Assembly (NCBI GenBank): GCA_965651935.1 | Contig: CBFGTC010000001.1 | Location: 1-64,000, forward strand | DNA: 64,000 nt | From: JAFEDN01 sp965651935 | GTDB taxonomy: Bacteria; Pseudomonadota; Gammaproteobacteria; Coxiellales; Coxiellaceae | Direction: 5' to 3' | Part shown: positions 52,419-61,714 of the stretch, piece after piece | Layout of the letters: the number at the start of each line of letters is the position of its first letter | Position numbering within the stretch: position 1 is the first letter of the stretch | Position numbers and translations under genes: made by a program | Notes under the pieces: model-generated | The model's database searches: none | What the model saw: the letters and a program-made list of their open reading frames with translations, nothing else | What the model was told of the DNA's origin: nothing

Positions 52419-53339
52419 CTAAGGACGGCCCAAGTTAACCCAAGTTAATTCGTGTTTATTGTGAAACAAATGAATAAGGCGGGAATGAGGAATTTCTTCA
52501 AATGCTTTTAAAATACCGAAATCGGTTTTGCCTTGTAATTTGATAGTGCCTACGAATTTTTGACATAAACCGCTATCTAACCAAACCGTTATTAAGTTTA
52601 ATAAACGCTCAGGGTAACAGGCAATATCAGCAAAAAACCAATCAATAGGGCCTATCTGTTCTGGCTTGATTGAAAAGGCGCTTTGTTTTAAATATTTTAT
52701 CTTTTGCGATTTTAATAATCGATCCTGTATCGGAGCTTTATCTACACTCATCACTCGACATCCCAGCTGCTCTAATACCCAAGTCCAGCCGCCAGGACTA
52801 CTGCCTAAATCTAAGCACAGCTCACCTGCTTTAGGCAAAATCTCATAAAGAGTAAATAACTCCCATAATTTTAGGTAGGCGCGAGAAGGAGGATCGACTT
52901 TGTTTTCTTGAAAATACACTTCGCCATTAGGAAACGGACTCGAACACTGAGCGCTGACCAACATATGATTCGCATCAATTAAAGTCCATGCGCCCAAAAC
53001 CGATGGAGTAACGCTTTGCAAGAATTGTAATGGCGGATTTTTCAAATTCAGCAATTGTTGCTGGATAAGTTCACTGCGCCTAAATAAATGATAAGAATAA
53101 TTAGCCCAATGTCTATGCAAAGCCTTGAGTTGCTTCACTGCTGTCGAAATGGAAGTAATCGGAATGATAACTGGATTATACCAAATGTTCTGAATCCATA
53201 CTGGCTGCTTGACTGGTTCACAGCCAGGCACCACTAATCGACCAAAAACTTGGACATTTCCACCCAACTCAATAATTAGTTCATTGACAAAGCCTTCTGG
53301 CGCTAAATAAGCAGCGGGACAATTAGACGGTAAATTCAT
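52419..53339 (-). CDS. RlmM-like rRNA 2'-O-methyltransferase
   Basis: This 306-residue SAM-dependent methyltransferase has an FtsJ/RrmJ-type Rossmann core. LCLDLGSSPGGWTWVL (near 167-182) is the SAM-binding motif I, VMSVDKAP (near 188-195) motif II, and DWFFADIACYPERLL the catalytic Asp region. FVGTIKLQGKTDF supplies a Lys, and HNKHELTWV supplies the last Glu of the K-D-K-E tetrad. RlmM methylates C2498 of 23S rRNA; this protein is about 60 residues shorter than E. coli RlmM, so the N-terminal THUMP-like part is reduced. It ends two bases before the cyclopropane synthase start region on the same strand. Specificity is inferred. Confidence 0.82.
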   Translation of the reverse strand: MNLPSNCPAAYLAPEGFVNELIIELGGNVQVFGRLVVPGCEPVKQPVWIQNIWYNPVIIPITSISTAVKQLKALHRHWANYSYHLFRRSELIQQQLLNLKNPPLQFLQSVTPSVLGAWTLIDANHMLVSAQCSSPFPNGEVYFQENKVDPPSRAYLKLWELFTLYEILPKAGELCLDLGSSPGGWTWVLEQLGCRVMSVDKAPIQDRLLKSQKIKYLKQSAFSIKPEQIGPIDWFFADIACYPERLLNLITVWLDSGLCQKFVGTIKLQGKTDFGILKAFEEIPHSRLIHLFHNKHELTWVNLGRP

Positions 53340-53341
53340 AT

Positions 53342-54469
53342 TCAGCGAGTACTATGGTATCCATTCAAATGGCCTTGGGTTGAAAAAACAAATTGATAAA
53401 GCTGCATATTGCGTGCACGAAAACCACCCGCACAAGACAATAAATAATAACGCCACATCCGGTAGAAACGCTCATTAAATCGGTTTGACAGTTGCACCCA
53501 ATGATTTTCAAAATTTTTATTCCAAGCCATTAAAGTTTTATCGTAATCTGAACCAATATTATGAACATCCTCGACCACAAAAAAAGGTTCAGCCAAGCCA
53601 CTTATCAACTTGATAGTGGGTAACATACCCCGTGGAAATATGTATTTTTGAATCCATGGGTCACAAAAATTCACCGACGTGTTTTTGGCAATCGTGTGCA
53701 ACAAAAATAAACCATCTTTTTTCATATTTTGATGGGCAATTTTCAGAAACGTTTTATAATTCTTATAACCAATATGTTCACATAAACCGATACTCACTAC
53801 TTTATCAAAACGCGAAGCATTGGGATTATATCTTTTTACATCACGATAATCACACTCTACTAAATGCACAGGTAGACCTTGGCATAATTTTTTAGCATAA
53901 CGCATTTGTTCACTCGAAATATTAATGGAGACCATTTCGACGCCGTATTTCTCAGCGGCATATTTAGCAAAGCCCCCAAATCCGCAACCCAGTTCTAAAA
54001 CCTTTTCACCCGGTTTTAAATGAAGTTTACGGCAAATCAAATCGTATTTTGCCCATTGAGCCTCATCCAAGGTTTCGGAATTTTTCCAGTAGGCGCAAGT
54101 ATAAGCCATGCTTTCGCCTAACATCACCGCATACATTTCATTGTCTAAATTATAATGCTGCTGCGCGACGTGTTGAGAGCGCCGCTTCGATTGTGCGTTA
54201 ATTAAAAAATTTTTAAGGGAAAAACTGAACAACGCTTTGGTAGAATATAATTCGTGAGATTTTAAATAACGAAATACTCGAAAAAAAAATTGGTCTAGTT
54301 CGCGGCAATCCCACCAACCATCCATGTAGCTTTCCCCTGCGCCCAAAGAAGGATTGGCTAAAATTCGCTTGAAAACACGAATATCGTGAATCTGCATGTC
54401 ACAGGCCTGGTTGCCGTTAATAGCAATTCCGGCATTTTCTAAGAGCTTGGCGATTTTGCTTTTATCCAT
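53342..54469 (-). CDS. cfa: Cyclopropane-fatty-acyl-phospholipid synthase
   Basis: This SAM-dependent enzyme converts unsaturated acyl chains of membrane phospholipids to cyclopropane rings, usually in stationary phase or acid stress. I take the ATG at 54469 (375 residues), which places LLENAGIAINGN at the same distance from the start as in E. coli Cfa, with GGAG about ten bases upstream. A GTG at 54565 would add 32 residues of unrelated sequence. Visible are SLGAGESYMDGWWDC (near 44-58), SAM motif VLELGCGFGGFAKYAAEKYG (near 163-182), EHIGYKNY, a HTIAKN segment near 268, DPWIQKYIFPRG, and YYLLSCAGGFRARNMQLYQ near the end. Confidence 0.93.
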   Translation of the reverse strand: MDKSKIAKLLENAGIAINGNQACDMQIHDIRVFKRILANPSLGAGESYMDGWWDCRELDQFFFRVFRYLKSHELYSTKALFSFSLKNFLINAQSKRRSQHVAQQHYNLDNEMYAVMLGESMAYTCAYWKNSETLDEAQWAKYDLICRKLHLKPGEKVLELGCGFGGFAKYAAEKYGVEMVSINISSEQMRYAKKLCQGLPVHLVECDYRDVKRYNPNASRFDKVVSIGLCEHIGYKNYKTFLKIAHQNMKKDGLFLLHTIAKNTSVNFCDPWIQKYIFPRGMLPTIKLISGLAEPFFVVEDVHNIGSDYDKTLMAWNKNFENHWVQLSNRFNERFYRMWRYYLLSCAGGFRARNMQLYQFVFSTQGHLNGYHSTR

Positions 54470-54584
54470 AAGCGCAATACTCCACCAGTTTTTCAGAAAA
54501 CAATTTTGCAATTCCCGCCCAAATGCTGCTAAATGAAAGCGAAAATCGCGGTTCTCTTCTTTCACCCCCCCATCGCTTAGAGTT

Positions 54585-54605
54585 AATTCCCGCTAAGCGG
54601 GAATT
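54585..54605. repeat. Perfect 9-bp inverted repeat (hairpin)
   Basis: AATTCCCGC and GCGGGAATT flank a TAA loop. No T-run follows on either strand. It could be an operator for cfa or part of a repeat element. Confidence 0.5.
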
Positions 54606-54714
54606 GCCGCCTAGCAAAAACTTTTCCGCGTTTGTGTGAACGGTAAATCACGCTCGCCCCAGGCATTTTATCAAAGACTCTGCCCGCACAGCAATTCCCG
54701 TCCCGCGCATGGGT

Positions 54715-54790
54715 AAGCCAATCGCTCTGCATGAAAAAGAGAGCGAGAATCGTGATTCTCTTCCCTTCAAACCCCATCGCATAAGGTCAA
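54715..54790. repeat. Longest copy of intergenic repeat family A
   Basis: AAGCCAAT(C)GCTC, ATGAAA and GAATCGTGATTC match 24637-24679 in order, and its second half (TCTTCCC, TTCAAACCCCATCGCATA, GTCAA) matches 46640-46681. It therefore joins two otherwise separate fragments and best represents the original element. Confidence 0.5.
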
Positions 54791-54803
54791 TTGGAAAGTG
54801 GAC

Positions 54804-56396
54804 TCAGAGAGAGGCGCTTTTTAATAAGTATTCTTCGTAACTGCCAGTGTAGTCGTCAATTCCTTGAGGTGTGATTTCCAATATACGAGTAGCTAAGGAT
54901 GATACAAATTCACGATCATGACTGATAAACAAGAGTGTTCCAGGATAGTTTTCTAACGCCGTATTGAGAGACTCGATGGATTCCATATCTAGGTGATTCG
55001 TAGGCTCGTCCATCAATAATACATTGGGTTTTAACAGCATTAATTTGCCAAATAACAAACGGCCTTCTTCGCCTCCGGAAATGACTTTGATAGATTTATT
55101 ACTTTCATCTTTGGAGAACAACAAACGTCCCAATATGCCTCGGATGGTTTGTTCATCATCGCCTTCCTGCATCCATTGGCACATCCATTGAAATAGCGAC
55201 ATATTCTCACTAAACTCCGCCGCATGATCTTGAGCGAAATAGCCGATGTTGACGTTTTCAGACCACTTCACTTCTCCGCTGTCTGGTGTTAAATCGCCAT
55301 ATAAACACCGCAACAACGTGGTTTTACCGGCGCCATTGGCGCCGATGATGGCTATGCGCTCGCCCGCCTCCACCGTTAAATTAAAATTTTTGAATAACGG
55401 GCCTTTATCGAAGCCTTTAGTTAGATTTTTGGCTTCTACAGCCAAACGATGTAATTTTTTCTTTTGTTCGAAGCGGATGAACGGATTGACTCGGCTGGAA
55501 GGCTTCACTTCTTCCAGTTTTATTTTCTCAATCTGACGAGCTCGTGAGGTGGCTTGCCGGGCTTTCGACACATTAGCGGAAAAGCGGCTCACAAAAGCTT
55601 GCAATTCCGCAATTTGGGCTTTTTTCTTGGCGTTATCGGCCAACATCCGCTCTCTCACTTGAGTAGAAGCCGTCATGTATTCATCGTAATTGCCAGGGTA
55701 AATCCGCAGCTCATGATAGTCTAAATCAGCCATATGAGTACAGACGCTATTGAGAAAATGACGATCGTGGGAGATGATGATCATCAGAGAATCGCGCTCG
55801 TTTAACACTTGTTCCAGCCAGCGAATGGTATTGATATCTAAATTGTTAGTGGGCTCATCCAACAAAAGGATATCTGGAGAGCCAAATAACGCTTGAGCTA
55901 ACAAAACTCGCAATTTCCAGCCCGGCGCTACTTCACGCATTAAACCATTATGCTGATTCAAAGGTATGCCCAGCCCTAATAATAATTCGCCGGCGCGTGA
56001 TTCAGCGGTATACCCATCTAATTCAGCAAACTCCGCCTCTAAATCTGCAATAATCATGCCATCAGCATCGCTCATTTCAGGCAGGGAATAAATTCGATCA
56101 CGTTCTTGTTTCACTCGCCAAAGCTGAGGATGGCCCATAATCACGGTGTCAATGACGGTATAATCTTCAAACCCAAATTGATCTTGGCGCAATTTACCTA
56201 CCCGCTTATTGGGGTCGATATTAACACTACCGGAACTGGGCGCTAAATCGCCGCCCAGAATTTTCATAAAAGTGGATTTGCCGGAACCATTAGCGCCAAT
56301 CAAACCGTAGCGGTTAGACCCGCTAAATTTTACCGAAACGTTCTCGAATAGGGGTTTCGCGCCAAACTGCATGGTTAAATTATTGGTGGAGATCAA
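54804..56396 (-). CDS. ABC-F family ATPase (YbiT-like ribosome-associated)
   Basis: This 530-residue soluble protein has two ABC cassettes and no membrane spans, the hallmark of ABC-F translation factors. First cassette: Walker A GANGSGKST (near 34-42), signature MREVAPGW (near 152) in place of LSGGQ, Walker B ILLLDEPTNNLD. The PtIM linker between cassettes (about 245-315) is rich in Lys/Arg/Ala. Second cassette: GANGAGKTT (near 354-362), signature ISGGEEGRLL, VLLMDEPTNHLD. The YbiT/EttA-like proteins act at the ribosomal E-site. Coexistence with a resistance role is not suggested. It stands alone. Confidence 0.93.
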   Translation of the reverse strand: MISTNNLTMQFGAKPLFENVSVKFSGSNRYGLIGANGSGKSTFMKILGGDLAPSSGSVNIDPNKRVGKLRQDQFGFEDYTVIDTVIMGHPQLWRVKQERDRIYSLPEMSDADGMIIADLEAEFAELDGYTAESRAGELLLGLGIPLNQHNGLMREVAPGWKLRVLLAQALFGSPDILLLDEPTNNLDINTIRWLEQVLNERDSLMIIISHDRHFLNSVCTHMADLDYHELRIYPGNYDEYMTASTQVRERMLADNAKKKAQIAELQAFVSRFSANVSKARQATSRARQIEKIKLEEVKPSSRVNPFIRFEQKKKLHRLAVEAKNLTKGFDKGPLFKNFNLTVEAGERIAIIGANGAGKTTLLRCLYGDLTPDSGEVKWSENVNIGYFAQDHAAEFSENMSLFQWMCQWMQEGDDEQTIRGILGRLLFSKDESNKSIKVISGGEEGRLLFGKLMLLKPNVLLMDEPTNHLDMESIESLNTALENYPGTLLFISHDREFVSSLATRILEITPQGIDDYTGSYEEYLLKSASL

Positions 56397-56494
56397 GGTA
56401 CTATTTCCTGCAAAAAAAGCTAAATTTTAGCACAAAACATCATGAACGTCAAAAAACTGGCGCTGGCTGCGCGCGTAGGCTATATTGAAAAAAT

Positions 56495-58579
56495 ATGCAA
56501 AGTTTCAGCAAACGCCTTCGTTGCCGCCTTCATAAAATTTGGCTTAGAACCCTTAAAATTGACATATTAACTTTGTTTGTTTCATTGACCGTGATTACAT
56601 TTGTCTATGTCATCACCTATTCCTATTTTCGCAATTATCAGGCGATTTTAAATTATTCAAAAGGGACGATGCAACGCAATGCGTCCGTGATTATTAGCCG
56701 AGTTGGCAATATAGAAATCGAAACCGATGAAATTCTGCAAAGTACCGCGGGATTGTTTGTTGATACTCGAGATTTTTCGATCAATGATCAAAAAATTTGG
56801 CGTTATATGCTGAATATCCTTAAATTTAATCCCGACATTTCCTCTTTCTTTTTAGCATTCCCAAATGGCAATCGTTTGCTGGTAAAAAAAGTGAGTTCGT
56901 CTTCGCAAAATTATTTTATCAGTAACCCCAGCAAACCTTTACCCATCAATAGCACTTATATTATTAAGGTGATGGATTTAAACCAAAAACCGCCTGAAAT
57001 ATGGTATTATGCAGATAAAGATTTTGTCATTCTGGCGCAAGAACAATTTAACCAACTGACAATTAATATTGTGGAACGCCCTTGGTATATAGGGGCCGTT
57101 AACACCCAATCGTTATTTTGGACTGAACCTTATTATTTTCTCCATACTCACGATTTGGGTATTACGGCAAGTAATCCACTTTTTGATCCCAAGGGCAAAT
57201 TGCAGGTTATATTGGGCATCGATATATCGTTCATCGAATTATCGCATTTTTTACAAAGACAAATCATTGGCCAAAATGGCCGCACTTTTATTACCGACAA
57301 TCAAGGCAAACTATTGGTGCCAGAAGAAATCTCGCTTGATTCAAAAGTGAATTTAACGGTTTTAACTGCCGCAATGGAGATCTTCAATAACAATCATGAT
57401 TTTAATTTTTCCTTTAAAGCCGATCACACCCGTTATTTATGTTATATCAGCAATTTACCTTCTATTTTCAATGAACAATGGCGCATTGTGACCATCGTTC
57501 CGTTTGCGGATTTCTTTTCAGAGTTAATTAGCACACAAATCAAAGTATCCCTCATCACTCTTCTTATTTTATTGATATCCATTTTAATAATCATTTATTT
57601 TTCTAAAAGAATTTCGCGACCCATTGTGGCTTTATCCAAAGAGGTGGATAAAATCACAAATTTAGACCTTTCTAGCAACCACCGCATCCACTCTTATATT
57701 ATTGAAATAAGAAAAATGGATTCCTCTATAGCCGCCTTGCGAGCCGCAATCCGCTCTTTTTCGCATTATGTTCCCAAACAAATCGTGCAACAGCTGTTAA
57801 TACAAGGAAAAGAAATTAGTTTACAGATGGAAAAAGCTCAGCTTTCTATCTTATTTTCGGATATCCAAGACTTCACTACCATTGCTGAATCTCATTCCTT
57901 AAACGTGCTCATGCCAGTTTTAAATGAATACTTCGACGGCTTATCTAAAATCATTTTGGCTAATCAGGGAACTATTGATAAATACATAGGCGATAGTATT
58001 ATGGCGTTTTGGGGCGCACCACTGCCCAATACTCAACATGCCATTTATGCTTGTAAAGGCGCGCTTTTATGTCATCAATTTGTTAAAAATTTTAATAAAA
58101 ATTGTCAAACGCAAGGCAGACCTCAATTAATTACTCGGTTTGGCATTAGCTCTGGCCAGGTCGTGGTCGGCAATATTGGCACGCATGAACGGATGAATTA
58201 CACGGTGATTGGCGATGCAGTAAATACCGCGGCTCGATTACAAATAACCGACAAAATATATCATGTTAATATCATCATTAGCGAAACCGTTTACAAAGAG
58301 ACTCAGGATTTATTTTTAGTGCGGGCACTAGATAAAGTCGAAGTTCGCGGGAAAAAAGCGAAAATTAAAATTTATGAACTGGTTGCTTTATCAGAACCTA
58401 ACACGCCAATCAGCGCGACCGAATCGCAAAAACAATTATGCACTCAGTTTACTCAGGCTTATCATTTATTTGAGAATGGCGATTACATTCGTGCTCGTCA
58501 AATTTTCGAACACATTCATCAACAATTTCCGCAAGACTACCCTACTCAATTATATTTAAACCGTCTTAACGATTTATAA
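56495..58579 (+). CDS. Membrane-bound class III adenylate cyclase with Cache and HAMP domains
   Basis: This 694-residue sensor enzyme has an N-terminal span at about 25-45, a periplasmic double-Cache-like sensing region (about 50-345, including FFLAFPNGNRLLVKK and RPWYIGAVNT), and a second span at about 350-370. HAMP follows (about 371-425) and then the cyclase domain (about 450-620). The catalytic core shows ILFSDIQDFTTIAE with both metal Asp residues, DKYIGDSIMAFWGAP, and GISSGQVVVGNIGTHERMNYTVIGDAVNTAARLQ-type motifs split over 555-600. The C-terminus (about 630-694) resembles a TPR-like helical pair. It would make cAMP in response to an external ligand. Its 3' end overlaps nadC by six bases. 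Confidence 0.93.
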   Translation: MQSFSKRLRCRLHKIWLRTLKIDILTLFVSLTVITFVYVITYSYFRNYQAILNYSKGTMQRNASVIISRVGNIEIETDEILQSTAGLFVDTRDFSINDQKIWRYMLNILKFNPDISSFFLAFPNGNRLLVKKVSSSSQNYFISNPSKPLPINSTYIIKVMDLNQKPPEIWYYADKDFVILAQEQFNQLTINIVERPWYIGAVNTQSLFWTEPYYFLHTHDLGITASNPLFDPKGKLQVILGIDISFIELSHFLQRQIIGQNGRTFITDNQGKLLVPEEISLDSKVNLTVLTAAMEIFNNNHDFNFSFKADHTRYLCYISNLPSIFNEQWRIVTIVPFADFFSELISTQIKVSLITLLILLISILIIIYFSKRISRPIVALSKEVDKITNLDLSSNHRIHSYIIEIRKMDSSIAALRAAIRSFSHYVPKQIVQQLLIQGKEISLQMEKAQLSILFSDIQDFTTIAESHSLNVLMPVLNEYFDGLSKIILANQGTIDKYIGDSIMAFWGAPLPNTQHAIYACKGALLCHQFVKNFNKNCQTQGRPQLITRFGISSGQVVVGNIGTHERMNYTVIGDAVNTAARLQITDKIYHVNIIISETVYKETQDLFLVRALDKVEVRGKKAKIKIYELVALSEPNTPISATESQKQLCTQFTQAYHLFENGDYIRARQIFEHIHQQFPQDYPTQLYLNRLNDL

Positions 58580-59410
58580 AAATCGCATGGATAAGTCTAT
58601 AGCGCGAACATGTTTGGTGAGGGAACCCACGGATATGTAATCAACACCGGTTTGAGCAACTTCGCGGATATTTTCCAAAGTAATATTGCCGGAAACTTCT
58701 AATTTAGCACGCCCAGCGTTAATTTTGACCGCCTCCACAATAACTGGCAATTGGAAATTATCTAACATGATAATTTCCGCGCCAGCCAATATGGCTTCAT
58801 TTAATTGAGTTAAATTTTCCACTTCCACTTCGACAATCATCTGCGGATTTTTGTTTCGCGCAGTTTGCACTGCTGCGGTGATAGAACCGCAGCTCACCAA
58901 ATGATTCTCTTTAATTAAGTAAGCGTCATATAAACCCATGCGATGATTTTTGCCGCCACCAATTCGTACTGCATATTTTTGCGCAGCGCGAAGACCGGGG
59001 ATGGTTTTACGTGTATCTAAAAGTCGAGTAGGCAAACCTTGCAAAAGACCAAGGTATTCTCGAACACCCGTCGCAACACCGGAAAGAGTCTGTAGCCAAT
59101 TTAACGCACAACGCTCACCTGATAATAACGGCCTGGCAGGGCCGGACAATCGCACCCAAATTTGATCCTTGCTAACGCTACTGCCCTCTTCTACCAACCA
59201 ATGGAGTTGTATTTTTGGCTCCAGTTGCTGAAACACACTATTAACCCAAGGTATACCGCAAACCACCGCCTCCTCCCGGCTAATAATGTGAGCTTGCATT
59301 TGCAAAGAGGCTGGAACTAATTCGGCACTAATATCTCCAGTACCGATGTCTTCCAAGATAGAGGCAGCGACTTGCTGATCAATCAATAGGGGCGTCATCA
59401 TGGGAATCAT
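58574..59410 (-). CDS. nadC: Nicotinate-nucleotide pyrophosphorylase (carboxylating)
   Basis: Quinolinate phosphoribosyltransferase of de novo NAD synthesis, 278 residues. Visible are EDIGTGDISAELVP (near 20-33), the CALNWLQTLSGVAT motif (near 100-113), DTRKTIPGLR (near 132-141) with the PRPP/quinolinate-binding residues, KNHRMGLYDAYLIKENH (near 154-170) and EVEVENLTQ. ATGs at 59401 and 59398 are alternative starts; all overlap the end of pssA (about 20-32 bases). The enzyme is usually a homodimer. Quinolinate synthase and aspartate oxidase genes are not in the window. Confidence 0.95.
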   Translation of the reverse strand: MIPMMTPLLIDQQVAASILEDIGTGDISAELVPASLQMQAHIISREEAVVCGIPWVNSVFQQLEPKIQLHWLVEEGSSVSKDQIWVRLSGPARPLLSGERCALNWLQTLSGVATGVREYLGLLQGLPTRLLDTRKTIPGLRAAQKYAVRIGGGKNHRMGLYDAYLIKENHLVSCGSITAAVQTARNKNPQMIVEVEVENLTQLNEAILAGAEIIMLDNFQLPVIVEAVKINAGRAKLEVSGNITLENIREVAQTGVDYISVGSLTKHVRAIDLSMRFL

Positions 59411-60146
59411 TTAATTTTTTACCAAGCCTAAACCACCGTATTAATACCGCGATGGGCCCAGATACGATATATACTGAAAATAAAATGAGTAGTGCGTGCG
59501 GTGGAGAAAACGAAATCAACACCAAAATTAACCCTACAATAGGTATCACCAAAAATGGGACTTTCCCGCGGATATTGAGATCTTTGAAACTGCGGTAGCG
59601 AATGGAACTCACTTTTAAAACCGCCAATATAATGGTAACTATAGCGACTATCCAAGCCACAACGCCACCTTCTATTTCATGTTGGACACAAGTCCATAGT
59701 AAACTCGCGACAAAACCGGCTGACAATGTGGTAGAAAGACCTTGAAAGTAACGTTTGTCCGCCTTACCCAATTGCGTATTGAACCGGGCCAACCGCAGTG
59801 CTGTAGCGGCTGTATAGGCGAAACAAATCAGCCATCCTATTTTCCCTAAATTAGATAAGGACCACACATATAAGACTAAGGCTGGCGTGATACCAAAACA
59901 AAGCATATCAGACAAACTGTCAAAATGAGCTCCAAAATCGCTGGCAGAATGCGTCATCCGTGCAATTCGACCATCCAGCCCGTCTAAAATTAAGGCAATA
60001 AAAATCGCGATAGCGGCATTATCGTAAGCATGTTGAGTAGCCGCGACAATAGCATAAAACCCGGCAAACAAGGCACCCATAGTGAGTAGGTTAGGCAATA
60101 AATAAATGCCAGGGTGTCGAGGCTGATCAGGTATGATTTGTTTCAT
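59379..60146 (-). CDS. pssA: CDP-diacylglycerol-serine O-phosphatidyltransferase
   Basis: This 255-residue integral membrane enzyme makes phosphatidylserine, precursor of phosphatidylethanolamine. The CDP-alcohol phosphotransferase signature DGLDGRIAR followed by SDFGAHFDSLSD (near 55-81) has all four catalytic Asp residues in place. About eight spans, starting with YLLPNLLTMGALFAGFYAI (15-33). This is the type found in Bacillus and many proteobacteria, not the E. coli peripheral PssA. It is coupled to nadC by overlap. Confidence 0.94.
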   Translation of the reverse strand: MKQIIPDQPRHPGIYLLPNLLTMGALFAGFYAIVAATQHAYDNAAIAIFIALILDGLDGRIARMTHSASDFGAHFDSLSDMLCFGITPALVLYVWSLSNLGKIGWLICFAYTAATALRLARFNTQLGKADKRYFQGLSTTLSAGFVASLLWTCVQHEIEGGVVAWIVAIVTIILAVLKVSSIRYRSFKDLNIRGKVPFLVIPIVGLILVLISFSPPHALLILFSVYIVSGPIAVLIRWFRLGKKLNDSHDDAPID

Positions 60147-60261
60147 AGAGCAATTCTACTACAAAAAGCTTATAAAATACTACTTAAGTTGCTCAAGAAA
60201 AAGAGGCTCATTTAATTCCAGTTGCGCAAATAGCGATCCATGGCATATATAAATCAATTTC

Positions 60262-60270
60262 TGCTATAAT
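60262..60270 (+). promoter_or_regulatory. Extended -10 promoter of the DUF3579-phospholipase D operon
   Basis: TGCTATAAT is a perfect extended -10 element. No good -35 is present, as is usual for this class. Transcription would begin near 60277, 18 bases before the ATG at 60295. Confidence 0.55.
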
Positions 60271-60294
60271 TGATGGATTAACCAGGTTTAGGCC

Positions 60295-60594
60295 ATGAGC
60301 GAAAAAAAGCGTAAAATCATCATTGAAGGGATCACCGAGAGCGGTGAAAAATTTCGTCCCAGCGATTGGGCAGAAAGAATGAGCGGGCAGCTTTCCACTT
60401 TTAGAAAACACCGTATCCGCTATTCGCCCATGTTACAGCCCACAATGAAAGAGGGTCTTCAGTGCGTGGCCTTGGACCCCACTTTGAAGGAGACCAATCC
60501 TGAACTTTATCAAACTATATTGGAATTTGCTAAAGCTAACCACCTAAAAATCTGCAAGGAAAATGGACAACCCGACTCCAACAACACCGAGTGA
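60295..60594 (+). CDS. DUF3579 family protein
   Basis: This 99-residue soluble protein has the pattern IIIEGITESGEKFRPSDWAERMSG (start near 9) characteristic of the small proteobacterial DUF3579 family, followed by a RYSPMLQP and PTMKEGLQCVALD segment. The function of the family is unknown. Its last 32 bases overlap the start of the phospholipase D gene, so the two are co-translated. Context suggests a link to phospholipid metabolism, but it remains uncharacterised. Confidence 0.87.
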   Translation: MSEKKRKIIIEGITESGEKFRPSDWAERMSGQLSTFRKHRIRYSPMLQPTMKEGLQCVALDPTLKETNPELYQTILEFAKANHLKICKENGQPDSNNTE

Positions 60595-61714
60595 AATCCT
60601 TTTTATCGATGGCGGAGCCTACTTTGATAGTTTGATCCACGATATTGAACAGGCTCAGCATACTGTTTTTCTGGAAACGTATATTTTTCAGAGGGATACT
60701 CTGGGGAAAAAAATAATTGACGCGTTAATCTCCGCCGCTAAGCGAGGCGTGTCAGTGCGAGTCATGGTAGATGGCGCTGGCACGCCCTGGTGGAGCACCC
60801 AATTTGCTCGACTTTTAGAAAAGGCCGGGGCTACCACCAAAGTGTTCCACCCTTTTCCCTGGCAATTATGGAATTGGCGCCGATCTCGAATCAAAACGTC
60901 TATTTTAACCAATTGGATTTACCTTTTATTTAAAATTAATTCGCGAGACCATCGCAAAGTCTGTTTAATAGACGGCCACATCGCTTATGTCGGCAGTATG
61001 AATATCAGCAAATGCCACTTAAGCCGGGCGATGGGTGGCGACAATTGGCGCGACACCAGTTTAAGGATTACCGGCATCGACTTGAGTGATCTCTACCACG
61101 CATTCGATTCAGCCTGGGACCATCAACCCATTACCGAACGCTTAAGAGAAGTTTTTCGACAAGTGCGGCGCAATCCTACTATCCGCTCCAACCATACCCG
61201 GCACCGACGCCGGATTTTATATAAAAATTTATTGCGAAAAATGTCCACCTGCCGCCATCACATTTGGATAACCAATGCTTATTTTGTCCCTGATAATTTT
61301 CTATTAAAGCGATTGCAGGAGGCAGCCCGCGCAGGAGTCGATGTTCGCATTTTATTACCCAGAAAATCCGATGTGGCCATCATGCCCTGGGCCTCTACTG
61401 CATTTTACTTTAACCTACTGAAAGCAGGGGTACGAATCTTTGAATATTTACCGGGCATTCTTCATGCCAAAGTACTACTACTGGATGATTGGGCCTTGAT
61501 AGGCTCTAGCAATTTAAATCATCGCAGTTTACTGCATGATTTAGAAGTCGATATTTTGCTTTCCAATCCGGCTTCAATTCAATCCTTAGAACAGCAATTT
61601 TTAATTGATCTGGATAATTCGCGAGAAATTTCTTTAGAACGCTGGCATATCCTCAGACCGCGCTACCAACGCTGGTTAGGACGCATGATTTTGTATATCA
61701 AATATTTGATTTAA
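60563..61714 (+). CDS. Phospholipase D family protein, cardiolipin synthase-like (ClsB type)
   Basis: This 383-residue protein with two HKD motifs condenses or transfers phosphatidyl groups. The first is DHRKVCLIDGHIAYVGSMN (near 132-150), the second LHAKVLLLDDWALIGSSN (near 299-316). There are no N-terminal membrane spans, which fits the ClsB/ClsC-like subgroup. GYxS/AxxK positions around ETYIFQRDTLGKK (near 39-51) fit the first lobe. It overlaps DUF3579 by 32 bases and converges on the hydrolase gene by 17 bases. It may make cardiolipin from phosphatidylglycerol or PE, complementing pssA next door; a phospholipase role is the alternative. Confidence 0.88.
   Translation: MDNPTPTTPSEILFIDGGAYFDSLIHDIEQAQHTVFLETYIFQRDTLGKKIIDALISAAKRGVSVRVMVDGAGTPWWSTQFARLLEKAGATTKVFHPFPWQLWNWRRSRIKTSILTNWIYLLFKINSRDHRKVCLIDGHIAYVGSMNISKCHLSRAMGGDNWRDTSLRITGIDLSDLYHAFDSAWDHQPITERLREVFRQVRRNPTIRSNHTRHRRRILYKNLLRKMSTCRHHIWITNAYFVPDNFLLKRLQEAARAGVDVRILLPRKSDVAIMPWASTAFYFNLLKAGVRIFEYLPGILHAKVLLLDDWALIGSSNLNHRSLLHDLEVDILLSNPASIQSLEQQFLIDLDNSREISLERWHILRPRYQRWLGRMILYIKYLI

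Larger units (their letters stand above)
54470..54803. other. 334-base region between cfa and the ABC-F gene: hairpin and repeat, no gene
   Basis: If cfa begins at 54469 this gap has no gene. It contains a compact hairpin at 54585-54605 and a family A repeat at 54715-54790. The open frames across it are short, with no ribosome-binding site or recognisable protein. The cfa promoter must lie here; I could not define it. Confidence 0.5.

Noticed and set aside
54470..54565. Longer cfa frame from GTG at 54565
   Set aside because: The extra 32 residues match nothing in the family and the ATG at 54469 aligns with the E. coli start region.
54575..54598. Alternative GCTTAG/CTAAGC stem competing with the 54585 hairpin (riboswitch-like)
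   Set aside because: Only six pairs, no ligand-domain motif and no position before an obvious ribosome-binding site; more likely chance.
56481..56486. TATATT box before the adenylate cyclase as a promoter
   Set aside because: Only weak -35 matches exist at the right distance; too little support to list.
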